From Woronichinia naegeliana WA131 (GTDB lineage Bacteria > Cyanobacteriota > Cyanobacteriia > Cyanobacteriales > Microcystaceae), in NCBI GenBank assembly GCA_025370055.1, contig CP073041.1, positions 620,001-684,000 on the forward strand: a DNA stretch of 64,000 nucleotides. The letters are read 5' to 3'. Below, piece by piece: positions 9,615-19,614 of the stretch (its first letter is position 1; each line of letters starts with the position of its first letter). The notes below the pieces were generated by a model. It did no database searches and was not told where the DNA came from. It saw only the letters and a program-made list of their open reading frames with translations. The position numbers and the translations under genes are program-made.

Positions 9615-11302
9615 GGGCTTGCTGAAAAAAGCTGAGACCTTTACGGAGAAAAATAGTAGGCGAATTAAGAACCGCTAGAATGCACGAAAATAGGGTAGAA
9701 TGCCTCAAAACCATTGCATTAAGAAGAGAGAAAGCAGATGTACCGAAAGCAACAGTACTCAATTGAAACACCAGAAAACTTGAAAAATCTGTTCGGCGGG
9801 CAGTTAGACGAAGAAAATCGTTGGATAGAAATGTCAAAAATGATTCCCTGGGAAGAATATGAGGAAGAATATGCAAAAAACTTCACAGGAAAAAAAGGAG
9901 CCCCAGCCAAATCATTTAGAATGGCATTAGGAGCATTAATTATCAAAGAAATTTCAGGAAAAAGTGACAGAGAAACAGTAGAACAAATAAAAGAGAACCC
10001 TTATTTACAGTACTTTATAGGAATGGAAAGCTATAGTAGCAAAGAAGCATTTAATGCGTCAATGATGGTTCATTTTCGTAAAAAAATAGGAATGGAATTA
10101 ATAAATAAAATTAATAAAGAAATAGAAAAAAAAGCGACGGGTGTAGCGTCAGAAAAAAAAGAAAATGAAGGAAAGTTATTGTTAGATGCGACTTGTACAC
10201 CAGCAGATATAAAATATCCAACGGATATAGGAATATTGAATGATGCCAGAGAAAAAACAGAAAAAATAATAGATAAGCTGTATGAAGAAATAAAAGAGAA
10301 AAGGAAAGAAAAGCCGAGGACTTATAGGGAAGTGGCAAGAAAAGAGTACTTAGCCATAGCAAAAAAACGTCGTGTGTCAAAAAAAGAAAGAAGAAAAGGA
10401 ACAAAAAAACAACTAGGATATATAAAAAGAAACTTGTCTCATATAGAAAAAATGATAGAAGAGGGAGCAAAGTTAGAAAAACTAACGAAAAAAGAGCAAG
10501 AAGAGCTTGTAACGATAGGAAAAGTGTATGAGCAACAGTTAGAAATGTATGAAAAAAAGACAAATAAAGTAGAAAACAGAATTGTGAGTGTAAGCCAACC
10601 TCACGTGCGTCCAATAGTGCGTGGAAAAGCGGGAAAAGCAGTAGAGTTTGGAGCTAAAATATCGGCAAGTAATGTGAATGGCTTTGTCTTCTTAGACAAA
10701 TTAAGTTGGGATAATTACAACGAATCGGGAGATTTACAAGCGCGAATAGAAGAATATAAAAGGGAAACAGGATGTTATCCGGAATCGGTTCATGTGGATA
10801 AAATCTATCGAACAAAAGCGAATCGAGCTTATTGTAAAGAAAGGGATATAAGAATGAGTGGTCCCCGATTGGGAAGACCGCCGAAAGAGGTGAGCAAAGA
10901 AAAAAAGAAAGAGGCACGCTCAGATGAAAGAGTGCGTAATGCCATTGAGGGTAAATTCGGACAGGGAAAGAGGAAATTTAGTCTTGGTCGAGTGATGGCC
11001 AAACTACCTGAGACCTCGGAAACGGTAATTGCGATGAACTTTTTGGTAATGAATCTTTCTACTCTACTTCAGAAGACAAAAAGTAAAAAGTTGTAGAGTC
11101 GTTTTTCTTGTGAAAAATGGTGTTAATTTTCCTCTCTTTTGTGAGGAGTGATTTGTGTTGACCTTTTTAGACAGAAAGGAACAATAGATTAAACAAAATC
11201 TGTATTTTGATTTGTTTCCATAAGGATAAGTTATCTATGCTTTTTCAGTCCATACTTCCCTAACCCACATTTCTTTCGTTTTTTGACTTTTTCAGCAAGC
11301 CC
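9615..11302 (+). mobile_element. IS5-like insertion sequence copy A (1688 bp, 6-bp TSD)
   Basis: The terminal inverted repeat is GGGCTTGCTGAAAAA at both ends. The 6-bp target duplication TATTTA lies at 9609-9614 and 11303-11308. Four copies of this element are in the window (A, B, C, D), each with a different duplicated hexamer of the pattern NANTTA. Confidence 0.95.
9738..11096 (+). CDS. IS5-like transposase (DUF772 plus DDE domain), copy A
   Basis: This is an intact 452-residue transposase. The N-terminal DUF772-type domain (residues 1-125, ending in the MMVHFRKKIG segment) is followed by the DDE domain: LLDATCTPADI with the first Asp, VHVDKIYRTKANRAY with the second, and a late VRNAIEGKFGQGKRKF segment with the Glu. 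A very lysine-rich, strongly charged insertion at residues 165-285 separates the first two motifs. It starts at ATG 9738, 14 bases after an AAGAGAG stretch. The lysine/glutamate-rich codon choice produces long antisense frames that are not genes. Confidence 0.93.
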   Translation: MYRKQQYSIETPENLKNLFGGQLDEENRWIEMSKMIPWEEYEEEYAKNFTGKKGAPAKSFRMALGALIIKEISGKSDRETVEQIKENPYLQYFIGMESYSSKEAFNASMMVHFRKKIGMELINKINKEIEKKATGVASEKKENEGKLLLDATCTPADIKYPTDIGILNDAREKTEKIIDKLYEEIKEKRKEKPRTYREVARKEYLAIAKKRRVSKKERRKGTKKQLGYIKRNLSHIEKMIEEGAKLEKLTKKEQEELVTIGKVYEQQLEMYEKKTNKVENRIVSVSQPHVRPIVRGKAGKAVEFGAKISASNVNGFVFLDKLSWDNYNESGDLQARIEEYKRETGCYPESVHVDKIYRTKANRAYCKERDIRMSGPRLGRPPKEVSKEKKKEARSDERVRNAIEGKFGQGKRKFSLGRVMAKLPETSETVIAMNFLVMNLSTLLQKTKSKKL

Positions 11303-11423
11303 TATTTAGAAGGTGCACCTGATTTAGCAATAGAAGTTCTTTCTCCTGAAAATACTATTGAAGAGATTGATAACAAGTTAGTAGAATATTTTGAAAATGG
11401 CTCTCGTTTAGTTTGGGTAATTA
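11303..11423 (+). pseudogene. Uma2 family gene, middle fragment
   Basis: The fragment reads YLEGAPDLAIEVLSPENT then an NKLVEYFENGSRLVWVI segment. This is the catalytic centre of Uma2, with the Asp of APDLAIEVLSP and the Glu of the same strand. It is flanked on both sides by IS5-like copies A and B and keeps the frame of the 5' fragment. Confidence 0.92.
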
Positions 11424-13111
11424 GGGCTTGCTGAAAAAAGCTGAAACCTTTACGGAGAAAAATAGTAGGCGAATTAAGAACCGCTAGAATGCACGAAAAT
11501 AGGGTAGAATGCCTCAAAACCATTGCATTAAGAAGAGAGAAAGCAGATGTACCGAAAGCAACAGTACTCAATTGAAACACCAGAAAACTTGAAAAATCTG
11601 TTCGGCGGGCAGTTAGACGAAGAAAATCGTTGGATAGAAATGTCAAAAATGATTCTTTGGGAAGAATATGAGGAAGAATATGCAAAAAACTTCACAGAAA
11701 AAAAAGGAGCCCCAGCCAAATCATTTAGAATGGCATTAGGAGCATTAATTATCAAAGAAATTTCAGGAAAAAGTGACAGAGAAACAGTAGAACAAATAAA
11801 AGAGAACCCTTATTTACAGTACTTTATAGGAATGGAAAGCTATAGTAGCAAAGAAGCATTTAATGCGTCAATGATGGTTCATTTTCGTAAAAAAATAGGA
11901 ATGGAATTAATAAATAAAATTAATAAAGAAATAGAAAAAAAAGCGACGGTTGTAGCGTCAGAAAAAAAAGAAAATGAAGGAAAGTTATTGTTAGATGCGA
12001 CTTGTACACCAGCAGATATAAAATATCCAACGGATATAGGAATATTGAATGATGCCAGAGAAAAAACAGAAAAAATAATAGATAAGCTGTATGAAGAAAT
12101 AAAAGAGAAAAGGAAAGAAAAGCCGAGGACTTATAGGGAAGTGGCAAGAAAAGAGTACTTAGCCATAGCAAAAAAACGTCGTGTGTCAAAAAAAGAAAGA
12201 AGAAAAGGAACAAAAAAACAACTAGGATATATAAAAAGAAACTTGTCTCATATAGAAAAAATGATAGAAGAGGGAGCAAAGTTAGAAAAACTAACGAAAA
12301 AAGAGCAAGAAGAGCTTGTAACGATAGGAAAAGTGTATGAGCAACAGTTAGAAATGTATGAAAAAAAGACAAATAAAGTAGAAAACAGAATCGTGAGTGT
12401 AAGCCAACCTCACGTGCGTCCAATAGTGCGTGGAAAAGCGGGAAAAGCAGTAGAGTTTGGAGCTAAAATATCGGCAAGTAATGTGAATGGCTTTGTCTTC
12501 TTAGACAAATTAAGTTGGGATAATTACAACGAATCGGGAGATTTACAAGCGCGAATAGAAGAATATAAAAGGGAAACAGGATGTTATCCGGAATCGGTTC
12601 ATGTGGATAAAATCTATCGAACAAAAGCGAATCGAGCTTATTGTAAAGAAAGGGATATAAGAATGAGTGGTCCCCGATTGGGAAGACCGCCGAAAGAGGT
12701 GAGCAAAGAAAAAAAGAAAGAGGCACGCTCAGATGAAAGAGTGCGTAATGCCATTGAGGGTAAATTCGGACAGGGAAAGAGGAAATTTAGTCTTGGTCGA
12801 GTGATGGCCAAACTACCTGAGACCTCGGAAACGGTAATTGCGATGAACTTTTTGGTAATGAATCTTTCTACTCTACTTCAGAAGACAAAAAGTAAAAAGT
12901 TGTAGAGTCGTTTTTCTTGTGAAAAATGGTGTTAATTTTCCTCTCTTTTGTGAGGAGTGATTTGTGTTGACCTTTTTAGACAGAAAGGAACAATAGATTA
13001 AACAAAATCTGTATTTTGATTTGTTTCCATAAGGATAAGTTATCTATGCTTTTTCAGTCCATACTTCCCTAACCCACATTTCTTTCGTTTTTTGACTTTT
13101 TCAGCAAGCCC
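11424..13111 (+). mobile_element. IS5-like insertion sequence copy B (1688 bp, 6-bp TSD)
   Basis: The element has the same length, ends and orientation as copy A. The target duplication TAATTA is at 11418-11423 and 13112-13117. It lies only 121 bases from copy A inside the same gene. Confidence 0.95.
11547..12905 (+). CDS. IS5-like transposase, copy B
   Basis: This 452-residue frame is intact and differs from copy A at only a few residues (Leu for Pro in the SKMIxWEE segment, Glu for Gly in NFTxKKGAP, Val for Gly in KKATxVAS). All DDE motifs described for copy A are kept. The near identity of A and B implies recent transposition of the same family rather than an old duplication. Confidence 0.93.
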   Translation: MYRKQQYSIETPENLKNLFGGQLDEENRWIEMSKMILWEEYEEEYAKNFTEKKGAPAKSFRMALGALIIKEISGKSDRETVEQIKENPYLQYFIGMESYSSKEAFNASMMVHFRKKIGMELINKINKEIEKKATVVASEKKENEGKLLLDATCTPADIKYPTDIGILNDAREKTEKIIDKLYEEIKEKRKEKPRTYREVARKEYLAIAKKRRVSKKERRKGTKKQLGYIKRNLSHIEKMIEEGAKLEKLTKKEQEELVTIGKVYEQQLEMYEKKTNKVENRIVSVSQPHVRPIVRGKAGKAVEFGAKISASNVNGFVFLDKLSWDNYNESGDLQARIEEYKRETGCYPESVHVDKIYRTKANRAYCKERDIRMSGPRLGRPPKEVSKEKKKEARSDERVRNAIEGKFGQGKRKFSLGRVMAKLPETSETVIAMNFLVMNLSTLLQKTKSKKL

Positions 13112-13263
13112 TAATTAGTCCCACGCAACAGTATGTATTAAGCTATCGTTCTGCCCAGGAACCCGATCGCCTCCTCAAAGTTAAGGATTTTTTGGATGGG
13201 GAAGAGGTAATTCCTGGCTTTAGTTTAGCGATCGCTGATTTATTTCAGGAACTAGATTTTTAA
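13112..13263 (+). pseudogene. Uma2 family gene, 3' fragment
   Basis: It continues the frame (SPTQQYVLSYRSAQEPDRLL) and ends with the typical Uma2 C-terminus (GFSLAIADLFQELDF) at TAA 13261-13263. The gene has therefore lost none of its coding sequence, only its continuity. Confidence 0.92.
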
Positions 13264-13302
13264 TTGGAAAAAAGAAGGAGCCGTCATGACCCCTTTTTCA
13301 AT

Positions 13303-14898
13303 CTATCTATCATTTGATATCGAAACTTTTAAGCGACTCGGAAAAGCGCGATCGCCTTCTAGCATAATGCCTCGGTTATTAACGGCAAGATGACGAATAA
13401 TTTTATAGACTGATTCCACTTGCTCTGTTGCTCCAGCCCGTTCTGCCAGGGTTGCTAAATCTAAGGGCTGCTCCGCTGCGCGTAAGACCTGAAGCAGAGA
13501 TTGTTGAAGTTCTAAAATGGTTGCTGCCGCTTTTTTACCCGCTTCTACCCCAGGCTGATGGTAAGCATTAATATTGACTAAAGAAGCATAAAAACTAACA
13601 GCCCTTTCATACAAAGCAATTAACGAACCGACACTAAACGCATTTACTTTTTCAATCGTAATGGTGATAGAATCCCGTTGTTTTTCATAAAGAGCTTGAC
13701 GAGTCCCCTGTAAAAAACCAGAGAGATAATCACCACTAGTAGCATCGGGGTCTAAAAAAATAGATGAGCCAGAACGATCCTGCAAAACTTCAATAAATGT
13801 GGCAAAGAAATTAGGCACTCCTTCCCGTAATTGCTGAACATAGGCGTGCTGATCGGTGGAGCCTTTATTGCCATAGACAGCGATGCCTTGATGAACAATT
13901 TTTCCCTCTAAATCCCGTTCTTTACCGAGGGATTCCATAATCAATTGTTGAAGATAGCGGCTAAAGAGCAATAGGCTATCTTTATAGGGCAAAATAACCA
14001 TATCTTTTTCTCCCTTGCCGTTGCCTGCATAGTACCAAGCTAGGGCCAGCAAAGCCGCCGGATTTTGACGCAGACTCGGTTGACGGGTGGCCTCATCCAT
14101 CATTTTCGCACCATCTAGCAATTCCTGAATATTAATACCCTGAAGGGCTGCGGGTAATAGTCCCACTGCCGATAGTTCAGAAGTGCGGCCACCCACCCAA
14201 TCCTGCATGGGGAAAGTGGCTAACCAATTTTCTGTCTGGGCTAATTGATGGAGTTTACTACCCGGCATAGTGACCGCGATCGCCTGGGCATTGAATGCTA
14301 GACCTTGGGCAGCAAAGGCTGCTTGGGTTTCGAGCATACCATTGCGTGGTTCAGGGGTGCCGCCCGATTTACTGGTGACAATCACCAGAGTGCTTTTGAG
14401 CTTGTCCCGCAGACGATTTAACAGGCGATCTAAACCGGCTGGATCAGAATTATCAATAAAATGAATAGCTAGGGGTGGAAAATCGGGGGAAAGAGCTTCA
14501 GCCACGAATTGAGGGCCTAGGGCAGAGCCACCAATCCCAATAGAAACAATATCGGTAAATTTATCGCTCTGAGGCGGTTTAATCACTCCCTGGTGAACTT
14601 GAGCGACAAAATCATGGATCTGTGCCAAGGGTTCTAGAATTTCCTGCTTTAGAGCCTCATTGGGAGCTAAATCGGGATTCCGTAACCAGTAATGACCTAC
14701 CATCCGTTGTTCATCGGGATTGGCGATCGCCCCTTTTTCGAGGGCCACCATATCCTGAAAAGCCTTAGCAAACTTCGGTTTGAGATATTCAACAAACGCT
14801 TCATCGAAACGCATCCGACTGATATCCAAATAAAAATTCAGATCAGGGTGATAATACAGCCAATCCTGGTAACGTTGCCAAAGTTCTTGATTATTCAT
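13303..14898 (-). CDS. pgi: Glucose-6-phosphate isomerase
   Basis: Pgi interconverts glucose-6-phosphate and fructose-6-phosphate in glycolysis and the oxidative pentose phosphate/Calvin network. The protein is complete at 531 residues. The sugar-phosphate-binding SIS segments are visible: [27 protein letters not shown] and [14 protein letters not shown], then a [14 protein letters not shown] segment carrying a catalytic His, and a [16 protein letters not shown]-terminal motif. It starts at ATG 14898 ([10 protein letters not shown]). The upstream sequence is the 3' end of a group II intron relic ending about 20 bases before the start, so the native promoter may have been displaced. Confidence 0.97.
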   Translation of the reverse strand: MNNQELWQRYQDWLYYHPDLNFYLDISRMRFDEAFVEYLKPKFAKAFQDMVALEKGAIANPDEQRMVGHYWLRNPDLAPNEALKQEILEPLAQIHDFVAQVHQGVIKPPQSDKFTDIVSIGIGGSALGPQFVAEALSPDFPPLAIHFIDNSDPAGLDRLLNRLRDKLKSTLVIVTSKSGGTPEPRNGMLETQAAFAAQGLAFNAQAIAVTMPGSKLHQLAQTENWLATFPMQDWVGGRTSELSAVGLLPAALQGINIQELLDGAKMMDEATRQPSLRQNPAALLALAWYYAGNGKGEKDMVILPYKDSLLLFSRYLQQLIMESLGKERDLEGKIVHQGIAVYGNKGSTDQHAYVQQLREGVPNFFATFIEVLQDRSGSSIFLDPDATSGDYLSGFLQGTRQALYEKQRDSITITIEKVNAFSVGSLIALYERAVSFYASLVNINAYHQPGVEAGKKAAATILELQQSLLQVLRAAEQPLDLATLAERAGATEQVESVYKIIRHLAVNNRGIMLEGDRAFPSRLKVSISNDR

Positions 14899-14916
14899 AC
14901 ATAGCTTCAGAGGTGA

Positions 14917-15324
14917 CTGTTAGGAGTCGAGAAAAAGGGCAACCTTTTTCCCTCCCATTCAGAACCGGACTTGAGACTTTCACCTCATCCGGCTCCTAGT
15001 TCGATTTTCCTTTTGTCATAAGGAACAGCTTTAGTGCCTTTGATTGATTTGTTGAGAACCATCATTGGCAGTTTTTAAGTCGTGACAGTGACGGTGTAAC
15101 AATTGTAAGTTCGCATATTCATCTTTTCCCCCATGGGAGATTGGTTGAATATGGTTAACTTCTAACTGGTCTGAGTTAGTAAAGTATTGATTACAGATTG
15201 TACACTGTCCTTGCTGCCTCTTGAGTAGTGTTGCTACTCTTTTTGGGGTTCCTAATTCGGTTCCCTTTCGGGTTGCCCAATATATCCAGTTTCCGTCATA
15301 GGGTGATGCGTCTGGCTTAACTAG
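14917..15324 (-). mobile_element. Group II intron, 3' remnant (maturase C-terminus, domains V and VI)
   Basis: On the minus strand a 34-nt element at 14995-14962 begins GAGCCGGATGAGGTGAAAGT and closes with a complementary CCGGTTC, the size and form of domain V including its GAAA-type loop. A G/A-rich hairpin just 3' of it (about 14959-14920) has the position of domain VI and is followed by CCTAAC, where the branch-point A and 3' splice site would lie. Upstream is the HNH tail of the intron-encoded protein. Domains I-IV and the reverse transcriptase are missing. A MITE abuts the truncated end. Confidence 0.8.
15031..15324 (-). pseudogene. C-terminal HNH endonuclease domain of a group II intron-encoded protein (truncated)
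   Basis: About 98 residues remain. They begin with the maturase-type KPDASPYDGNWIYWATRKG stretch, then a full HNH zinc-finger nuclease: C-x2-C (CTICNQYF), EVNHIQPISHGG with the catalytic His, and NLQLLHRHCHDLK. In intact introns this domain nicks the target strand to prime reverse transcription. Everything N-terminal to it is gone, and the frame would read out into the adjoining MITE. Confidence 0.85.
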
Positions 15325-15530
15325 CAGCAATTCTAAATTTGCCCTGTAGCAAGGGTTTCAGGTTTTAGTTCGCGTAATACGGGGTAAAATTCAACGGGAT
15401 TAACAAGTTCATTTTACGAGTCTTCAGGCTTTCAGGCATGGTAGTACACATAGAATTGCCCCAAAAACCCCCTTTGAAATGTTCTTTAAATCCCTAAAAG
15501 GCTTGCTGTATCTAAAACTGAGAATTGCTG
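15325..15530. mobile_element. 206-bp MITE, copy 1 (CAGCAATTCT ends)
   Basis: Terminal inverted repeats CAGCAATTCT / AGAATTGCTG bound about 206 bp with no coding capacity. The sequence is about 90 percent like the copy at 29358-29562 by eye. Its right end is 9 bases (TTCTGAGGT) from a further CAGCAATTCTAAATTTG at 15540, the terminus of the ISNCY-like element. It has no matching duplication on its left, consistent with deletion or rearrangement beside the intron relic. Confidence 0.8.
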
Positions 15531-15539
15531 TTCTGAGGT

Positions 15540-16575
15540 CAGCAATTCTAAATTTGAAAAATCAGGAGGAATTAGTGGCGGGCAGAGAGTCAAATGGCTC
15601 AAGCATAAAATCAAGAAGGTGTTGCCAGCTATCAAAGACAAAATAGGTAGTAAGAGTGCGTAAATGGGAAAAAAAGCATCTTCGAGTCCCTAAAAGTAGT
15701 CGGATACGTTGGTAGGACTCATCTAAAAGCTGTAAAACGGTGTGAAACAAGAAAGCCAGTAAATTTAAGGTGAGCAAAAAGGTAGCAAGATGGTGGTCAC
15801 CATGTCCAAAATTGTGTTCTAGATGGTAGCCCTGAGTCTTAAGAGTATTATGGTTCTCATTTTCGGTTTTCCAACGAGAGCGAGCGACACTGACTAACTC
15901 AACAATGTTATCGGCTTGGGGAAAAAGGTCGGTAATCCAATCGTTGTGAAAGAGAACCTGACCGTCAGAACGGCGAGTAACAGTGACCTCAAACCAATGA
16001 GTATTGAGGGCGGCGGAACCATCTCTTAGGGGCAAGTGATAAGTCCAACGATAATGATAGTCATGCCAATCGCGACCATGACGACGACGCTCATGGAAAG
16101 AGTAAACTTCCCCAATCTTCTCGGCATAGTCCAAAAACTCATAGAGAGTAGGGTGAGATTCAGGCAAACGACAAAGAGATAGTGAAAGTGGTTTTGAAGA
16201 GCCTCTTCGCACATCGGTTGACGACTATAGAGGTCATCCCCCAATCATAGTAACGCTAAACGGGTCAAAGAATTCTCGATGTCTGTGGAGCCAACGTTTT
16301 GCCGCCGCTACCTCACAGTCCTGTTTCTCGTGACCATCTTGAGGAGTAATAAATTCAGGGTCAAGACTAATCACCGCTTTTTGCTGAGGTGAGACAATTA
16401 CCGGTAAGATTGCCGAATGAAAGTAAGTCACTGTCCCGTTTTTATGGGTTCGATGGGAACATTGCTCACAGTGGATATTTTGGGAGGAGAAATACTCTGT
16501 GCCATCTAGCGGAATTAGTAATTGCTTGTCTAACACCTCATACCGAGTCAATATTCCTCTGGTCTTTAGTAGTTG
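15540..16575 (-). pseudogene. ISNCY-like transposase, degenerate and truncated
   Basis: Three reading frames together give one transposase: an N-terminal part (QLLKTRGILTRYEVLDKQLL, with a zinc-ribbon-like CEQCSHR) at 16575-16234, a middle part (GDDLYSRQPMCEEAL) at about 16245-16165, and the C-terminal part (PESHPTLYEFLDYAE to a stop at 15562). The C-terminal part carries RSRWKTENENHNTLKTQGYH and the FGHGDHHLATFL motif typical of ISNCY-type transposases. At least two frameshifts separate the parts. The N-terminus is cut at 16575 by an IS1-like element. The 3' end of the element is CAGCAATTCTAAATTTG at 15540. Confidence 0.8.
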
Positions 16576-17463
16576 GGCACTGGTATCGTCTAGCTAGAAG
16601 CTACAAACGTTGCAATACGAGAGGTTCAAGAAATCAGGCGAATTTGGAGTAAGTCCTCCCAAGTTAACCCTTTTTCAATTATACCGAGAGCTACAGCAGG
16701 AACTTCTCTAGTCGTAAAATGGCTGCGAACAAAGTTATGAACCATCCAGAAAATATCTAGGACTCGCTGTAATCCCACAACAGATTTAGCATAAGTATTT
16801 GTACGACGACGAAAGGCGGCTAAATAGCGTCGGATAGCACTATTAAATGCCTCAACGTGGTTGGCATGGACGTCCTTTTCTTCTGGTTTTTCTGTTGTCT
16901 CTGGATGTTCTGGTTTCGGCGTTTCTACTTTCTTTAGTTTACCTTCAGAATCTCGACGTTTACTACTCTTATTTTTTAATCTTACTACCATTCCCTTCGG
17001 TAATACTTTGACGGGACGACCACGTTTTCCAGTCTTCAATACTTCGTGACAAATATTAAATAGCAGTTGACTATATCGCTTTTCTCCATCTGTAAATAAC
17101 TGGAGAGATTCTGCACTCCTTTCAAATAATTCCGCTACCGTCATCATTGCCTCTAGAAATAATTTCTGCTCTTTTCGACCACATTTTAAATGCCAAATAA
17201 AGCGGCTAGCCCTGTCCATGAGAACGATTGTCCACCACTCAGAGGCACTTGCTTCTTTATTTTTTCCAACTTTTGTGTATAGTTCATCCCCTTCTATTAC
17301 TAATTTAACAAATTCATTCACTAAGGCGTATAAAAACAATGTCTCTTGTAATCCTGATAATTTCTTTTCCCAATTCAATATTGTTGTTTTCGCGTAGCCG
17401 AATACTCGGACTGCGGCATTTAATCCTATTCCTTCCATTCTAGCTTTTAATACTTTTATAATT
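16576..17463 (-). mobile_element. IS1-like element copy 1, 3' part (split by an ISL3 element)
   Basis: The outer end GGCACTGGTATCGTCT starts at 16576, exactly as in the complete copy at 22865-24141. The element is interrupted at 17463 by ISL3. Its other part lies at 24652-24865. The hexadecamer end and the reading frame on both sides identify it as one original element. Confidence 0.9.
16626..17463 (-). pseudogene. IS1-like transposase copy 1, C-terminal part
   Basis: It covers residues from the IIKVLKARMEGIGLNAA helix-turn-helix to the end (WEDLLQIRLIS). The DDE-type core is present: IEGDELYTKVGKNKEAS with the first Asp, LFTDGEKRYSQLLF with the second, and KDVHANHVEAFNSAIRRYLA with the Glu. 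It is nearly identical to copy 2 (22915-24030). The N-terminal zinc-ribbon part lies at 24652-24865, beyond the inserted ISL3. Confidence 0.9.
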
Positions 17464-18705
17464 GGTTCTACCAGAGTTGCTAGGTAAAATTAAGAAACAG
17501 AAGCAAAACTTAGCTCACATCGTAGCACAAAGTTGTCGAAGTTTCTAAACCCATAACTGCGTCTCTTAATTACCTTTAGCTTATTATTTATCCTTCTACA
17601 ACCCCTTGAGTTGTTCTATTATCAAAATAAGCCACTATCTCCCCTAACCATCTTCTTATTACCCCACAACTCTTCGGTAAATAGTATATCGCTTTTCGCA
17701 TCCAGTTGGTTATTCTTAATAAACCATCCGCCCAGTTTTCACAGGTGTTAAATATCTGTCTTAGCTTTTCTTTTAGGCGATACGTACTCCCCAGCTCCTC
17801 ATAATTTTTGAGGATATCATCCATTTTTTTTCACCTCTTCTTCTTCCAAGTCTTCCCGATTTTTCAGTAAGACATATTTGCTATTTTTAAGTATTTCTAA
17901 CTGGCTTTTTAATTCCTGTTTCTTCTTTTTGTTTTTTGCTTTTTTGATCCTTAATTCCATTTCTCTTTTCGCACTTCTTCTCGCTTTATCTAACTCCTCA
18001 TTAATCTGCTTCATTACATGAAATCTATCCACCACTACCTCCGCTTCTGGCATCATTTCTTCCGCCACTTTTTGATAGGGTCTCCACATATCTATGCTTA
18101 CCTCCTCAATACCTAAAAGCACTTCTTCCCCCCATTCTTTCATGTATTTTATCAATTCTTCCTTGTTTCGCTTTTCTAATATCCCTAACAGCTCCCCCGT
18201 TTCTATATTTACTAATACTGCACAATAATTCTGCTTACCTTTTTCTAACGCTATTTCATCTATCCCTAACTTTTTCAGCCCTACTGGCTTCCCCTTTTTT
18301 AGTTCTTCTCCTTTGTCTTTTAGCATTGTTTGAATTTCTTGCTCACTCACTTCATTATTGAGCGCTGTATTTTTTATGTCACTATTGATGACTTCTTTGA
18401 TAATCTTCTCTGCCATTCTATTGGTAAATTTTCTGTTTTTCTTCACATAGCTTAATTCTTCGACAAATTTATGACCGCACTTTTGACATCTCATTTGACG
18501 ACGATTAATATTTAAATGAACCATTTTACCCATCATCGGTAAATCTCTAATCAACTGGCTATCATTTCTATTTACTCTACCCGTTTTGCTTTGACATTTA
18601 GGGCATTCTACTATTGGACATTTATTCTCCACTGAAATGACTAGACCGAACTCAGGTATGAATCCAAAATTGATGACTTTTACATCATCTAAGTCTAAAC
18701 ATTTA
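17464..18705 (-). mobile_element. ISL3 element, 3' part (outer shell of a nested insertion, 8-bp TSD)
   Basis: The end GGTTCTACCAGAGTTGC starts at 17464; the partner end is GGCTCTACCGAACTTAT (minus strand) ending at 24651. The 8-bp duplication TTATAATT is at 17456-17463 and 24652-24659. The element therefore spans 17464-24651 and contains the IS630, IS4, IS5-like and second IS1-like elements. Confidence 0.9.
17490..18703 (-). pseudogene. ISL3-family transposase, main part (frameshifted, split by IS630)
   Basis: This encodes an ISL3 transposase with a C4 zinc finger (CPKCQSKTGRV and MRCQKCGHKF), a helix-turn-helix and the DDE core (GIDEIALEKGKQNYC, SIDMWRPYQK, VVDRFHVMKQIN). A +1 shift occurs in an eight-A tract at about 17825: after KKNG the next frame (MDDILKNYEELG) continues to VVEG, then a second shift leads to INNKLKVIKRR and a stop at 17490. 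The N-terminus, MPSNSELSLLT, is at 24465-24434 and was separated by the IS630 insertion. Restoring it joins in frame to KCLDLDDVKVI. Confidence 0.9.
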
Positions 18706-18709
18706 TACT

Positions 18710-19403
18710 TCAAACGTTCATAATCTGAGATTTATCAAAGCGTTGAAATCGTAAGGTGAGCAAAGAATCAAGCTCCTCCTTATATTTTACGTTAGCATCT
18801 TCAAGACATCCTGAAATTGCTGCAGAAAACTGCGTAAAATCTTCATAATATTTTGCGTATAAACACTTCTTCTTCACAAACTTCCACAGTCTTTCAATTA
18901 AATTCAAGTTAGGAGAATAAGGAGGTAAGTACAGTAACTCTATTCCTAATGATTCTGCCAACTCCTGCACAATTCGGCATTTTTGATAACGAGCATTGTC
19001 TAATACCAACGTAATCGGTATTAATAGTCCTAATTCTGCTATCTTTTCTAGGAGTTCACAAACCTGAGTTCCCGTAATATAAGAACTGTTCGTTACCATA
19101 ATTACTTCATGGGTAATTGCATTTAATGCTCCTAACACATTAAAACGTTTTCTCCCTGATGGTGACTTAATAAAAATCCTCTTGAAGCACCATATAAAAT
19201 TTACAAATGCTCCCATTACAAAATGAGAGGCATCTACAAAGAAAACTGCCCTTTTTCCTGCTTTTGCCTCTTCTAGCCTTGGTTCTAGCTCTTTTTCTCT
19301 ATAGCTATCCTGAGCTTCTACATCTGCTTTTGATGGAATTGTTCCCACCTTTAGACACCTCATTCCTATTGACTTTAAAAATTTTCTGACTTGCGTTGGA
19401 CTT
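18710..19403 (-). pseudogene. IS630 transposase, C-terminal catalytic part
   Basis: It contains the whole DDE domain: AVFFVDASHFVMGAF with the first Asp, LVLDNARYQKCR with the second, and YSPNLNLIERLWKFVKKK with the third acidic residue. The segment upstream reads KRSPTQVRKFLKSIG and continues, across the IS4 element, into the middle part at 22714-22864. A start codon near 19363 exists but the true N-terminus is at 24348. Confidence 0.9.
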
Positions 19404-19614
19404 CTTTTTATTCCTGACTTTTCCCGTTAAGTCCAAAATCCAGCAATGCAAACTTCTAGAGGCTTTATCTGGCAAGGGTTTGAGTAATGATTCTCTTGAC
19501 AGGAAAAAAATATTCTGAAGCCATCATCCCGCTTATCGTTCAAATTTCAAAAACAAAGGATGAAGGGAGTATGAGACTGTAAAATGGAGAAAATCTTAAA
19601 GGGCAGGTCAAAAA

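Noticed and set aside
10111-10614. Long minus-strand frame (167 aa, Phe/Leu-rich) inside IS5-like copies, also at 11920, 21438 and 42108
   Set aside because: It is the antisense of a Lys/Glu-rich part of the transposase; the apparent membrane protein arises from codon complementarity and occurs only within the element.
9615-13111. Composite transposon formed by IS5-like copies A and B
   Set aside because: Each copy has its own target duplication and the DNA between them is the host Uma2 gene, so they are two separate insertions.
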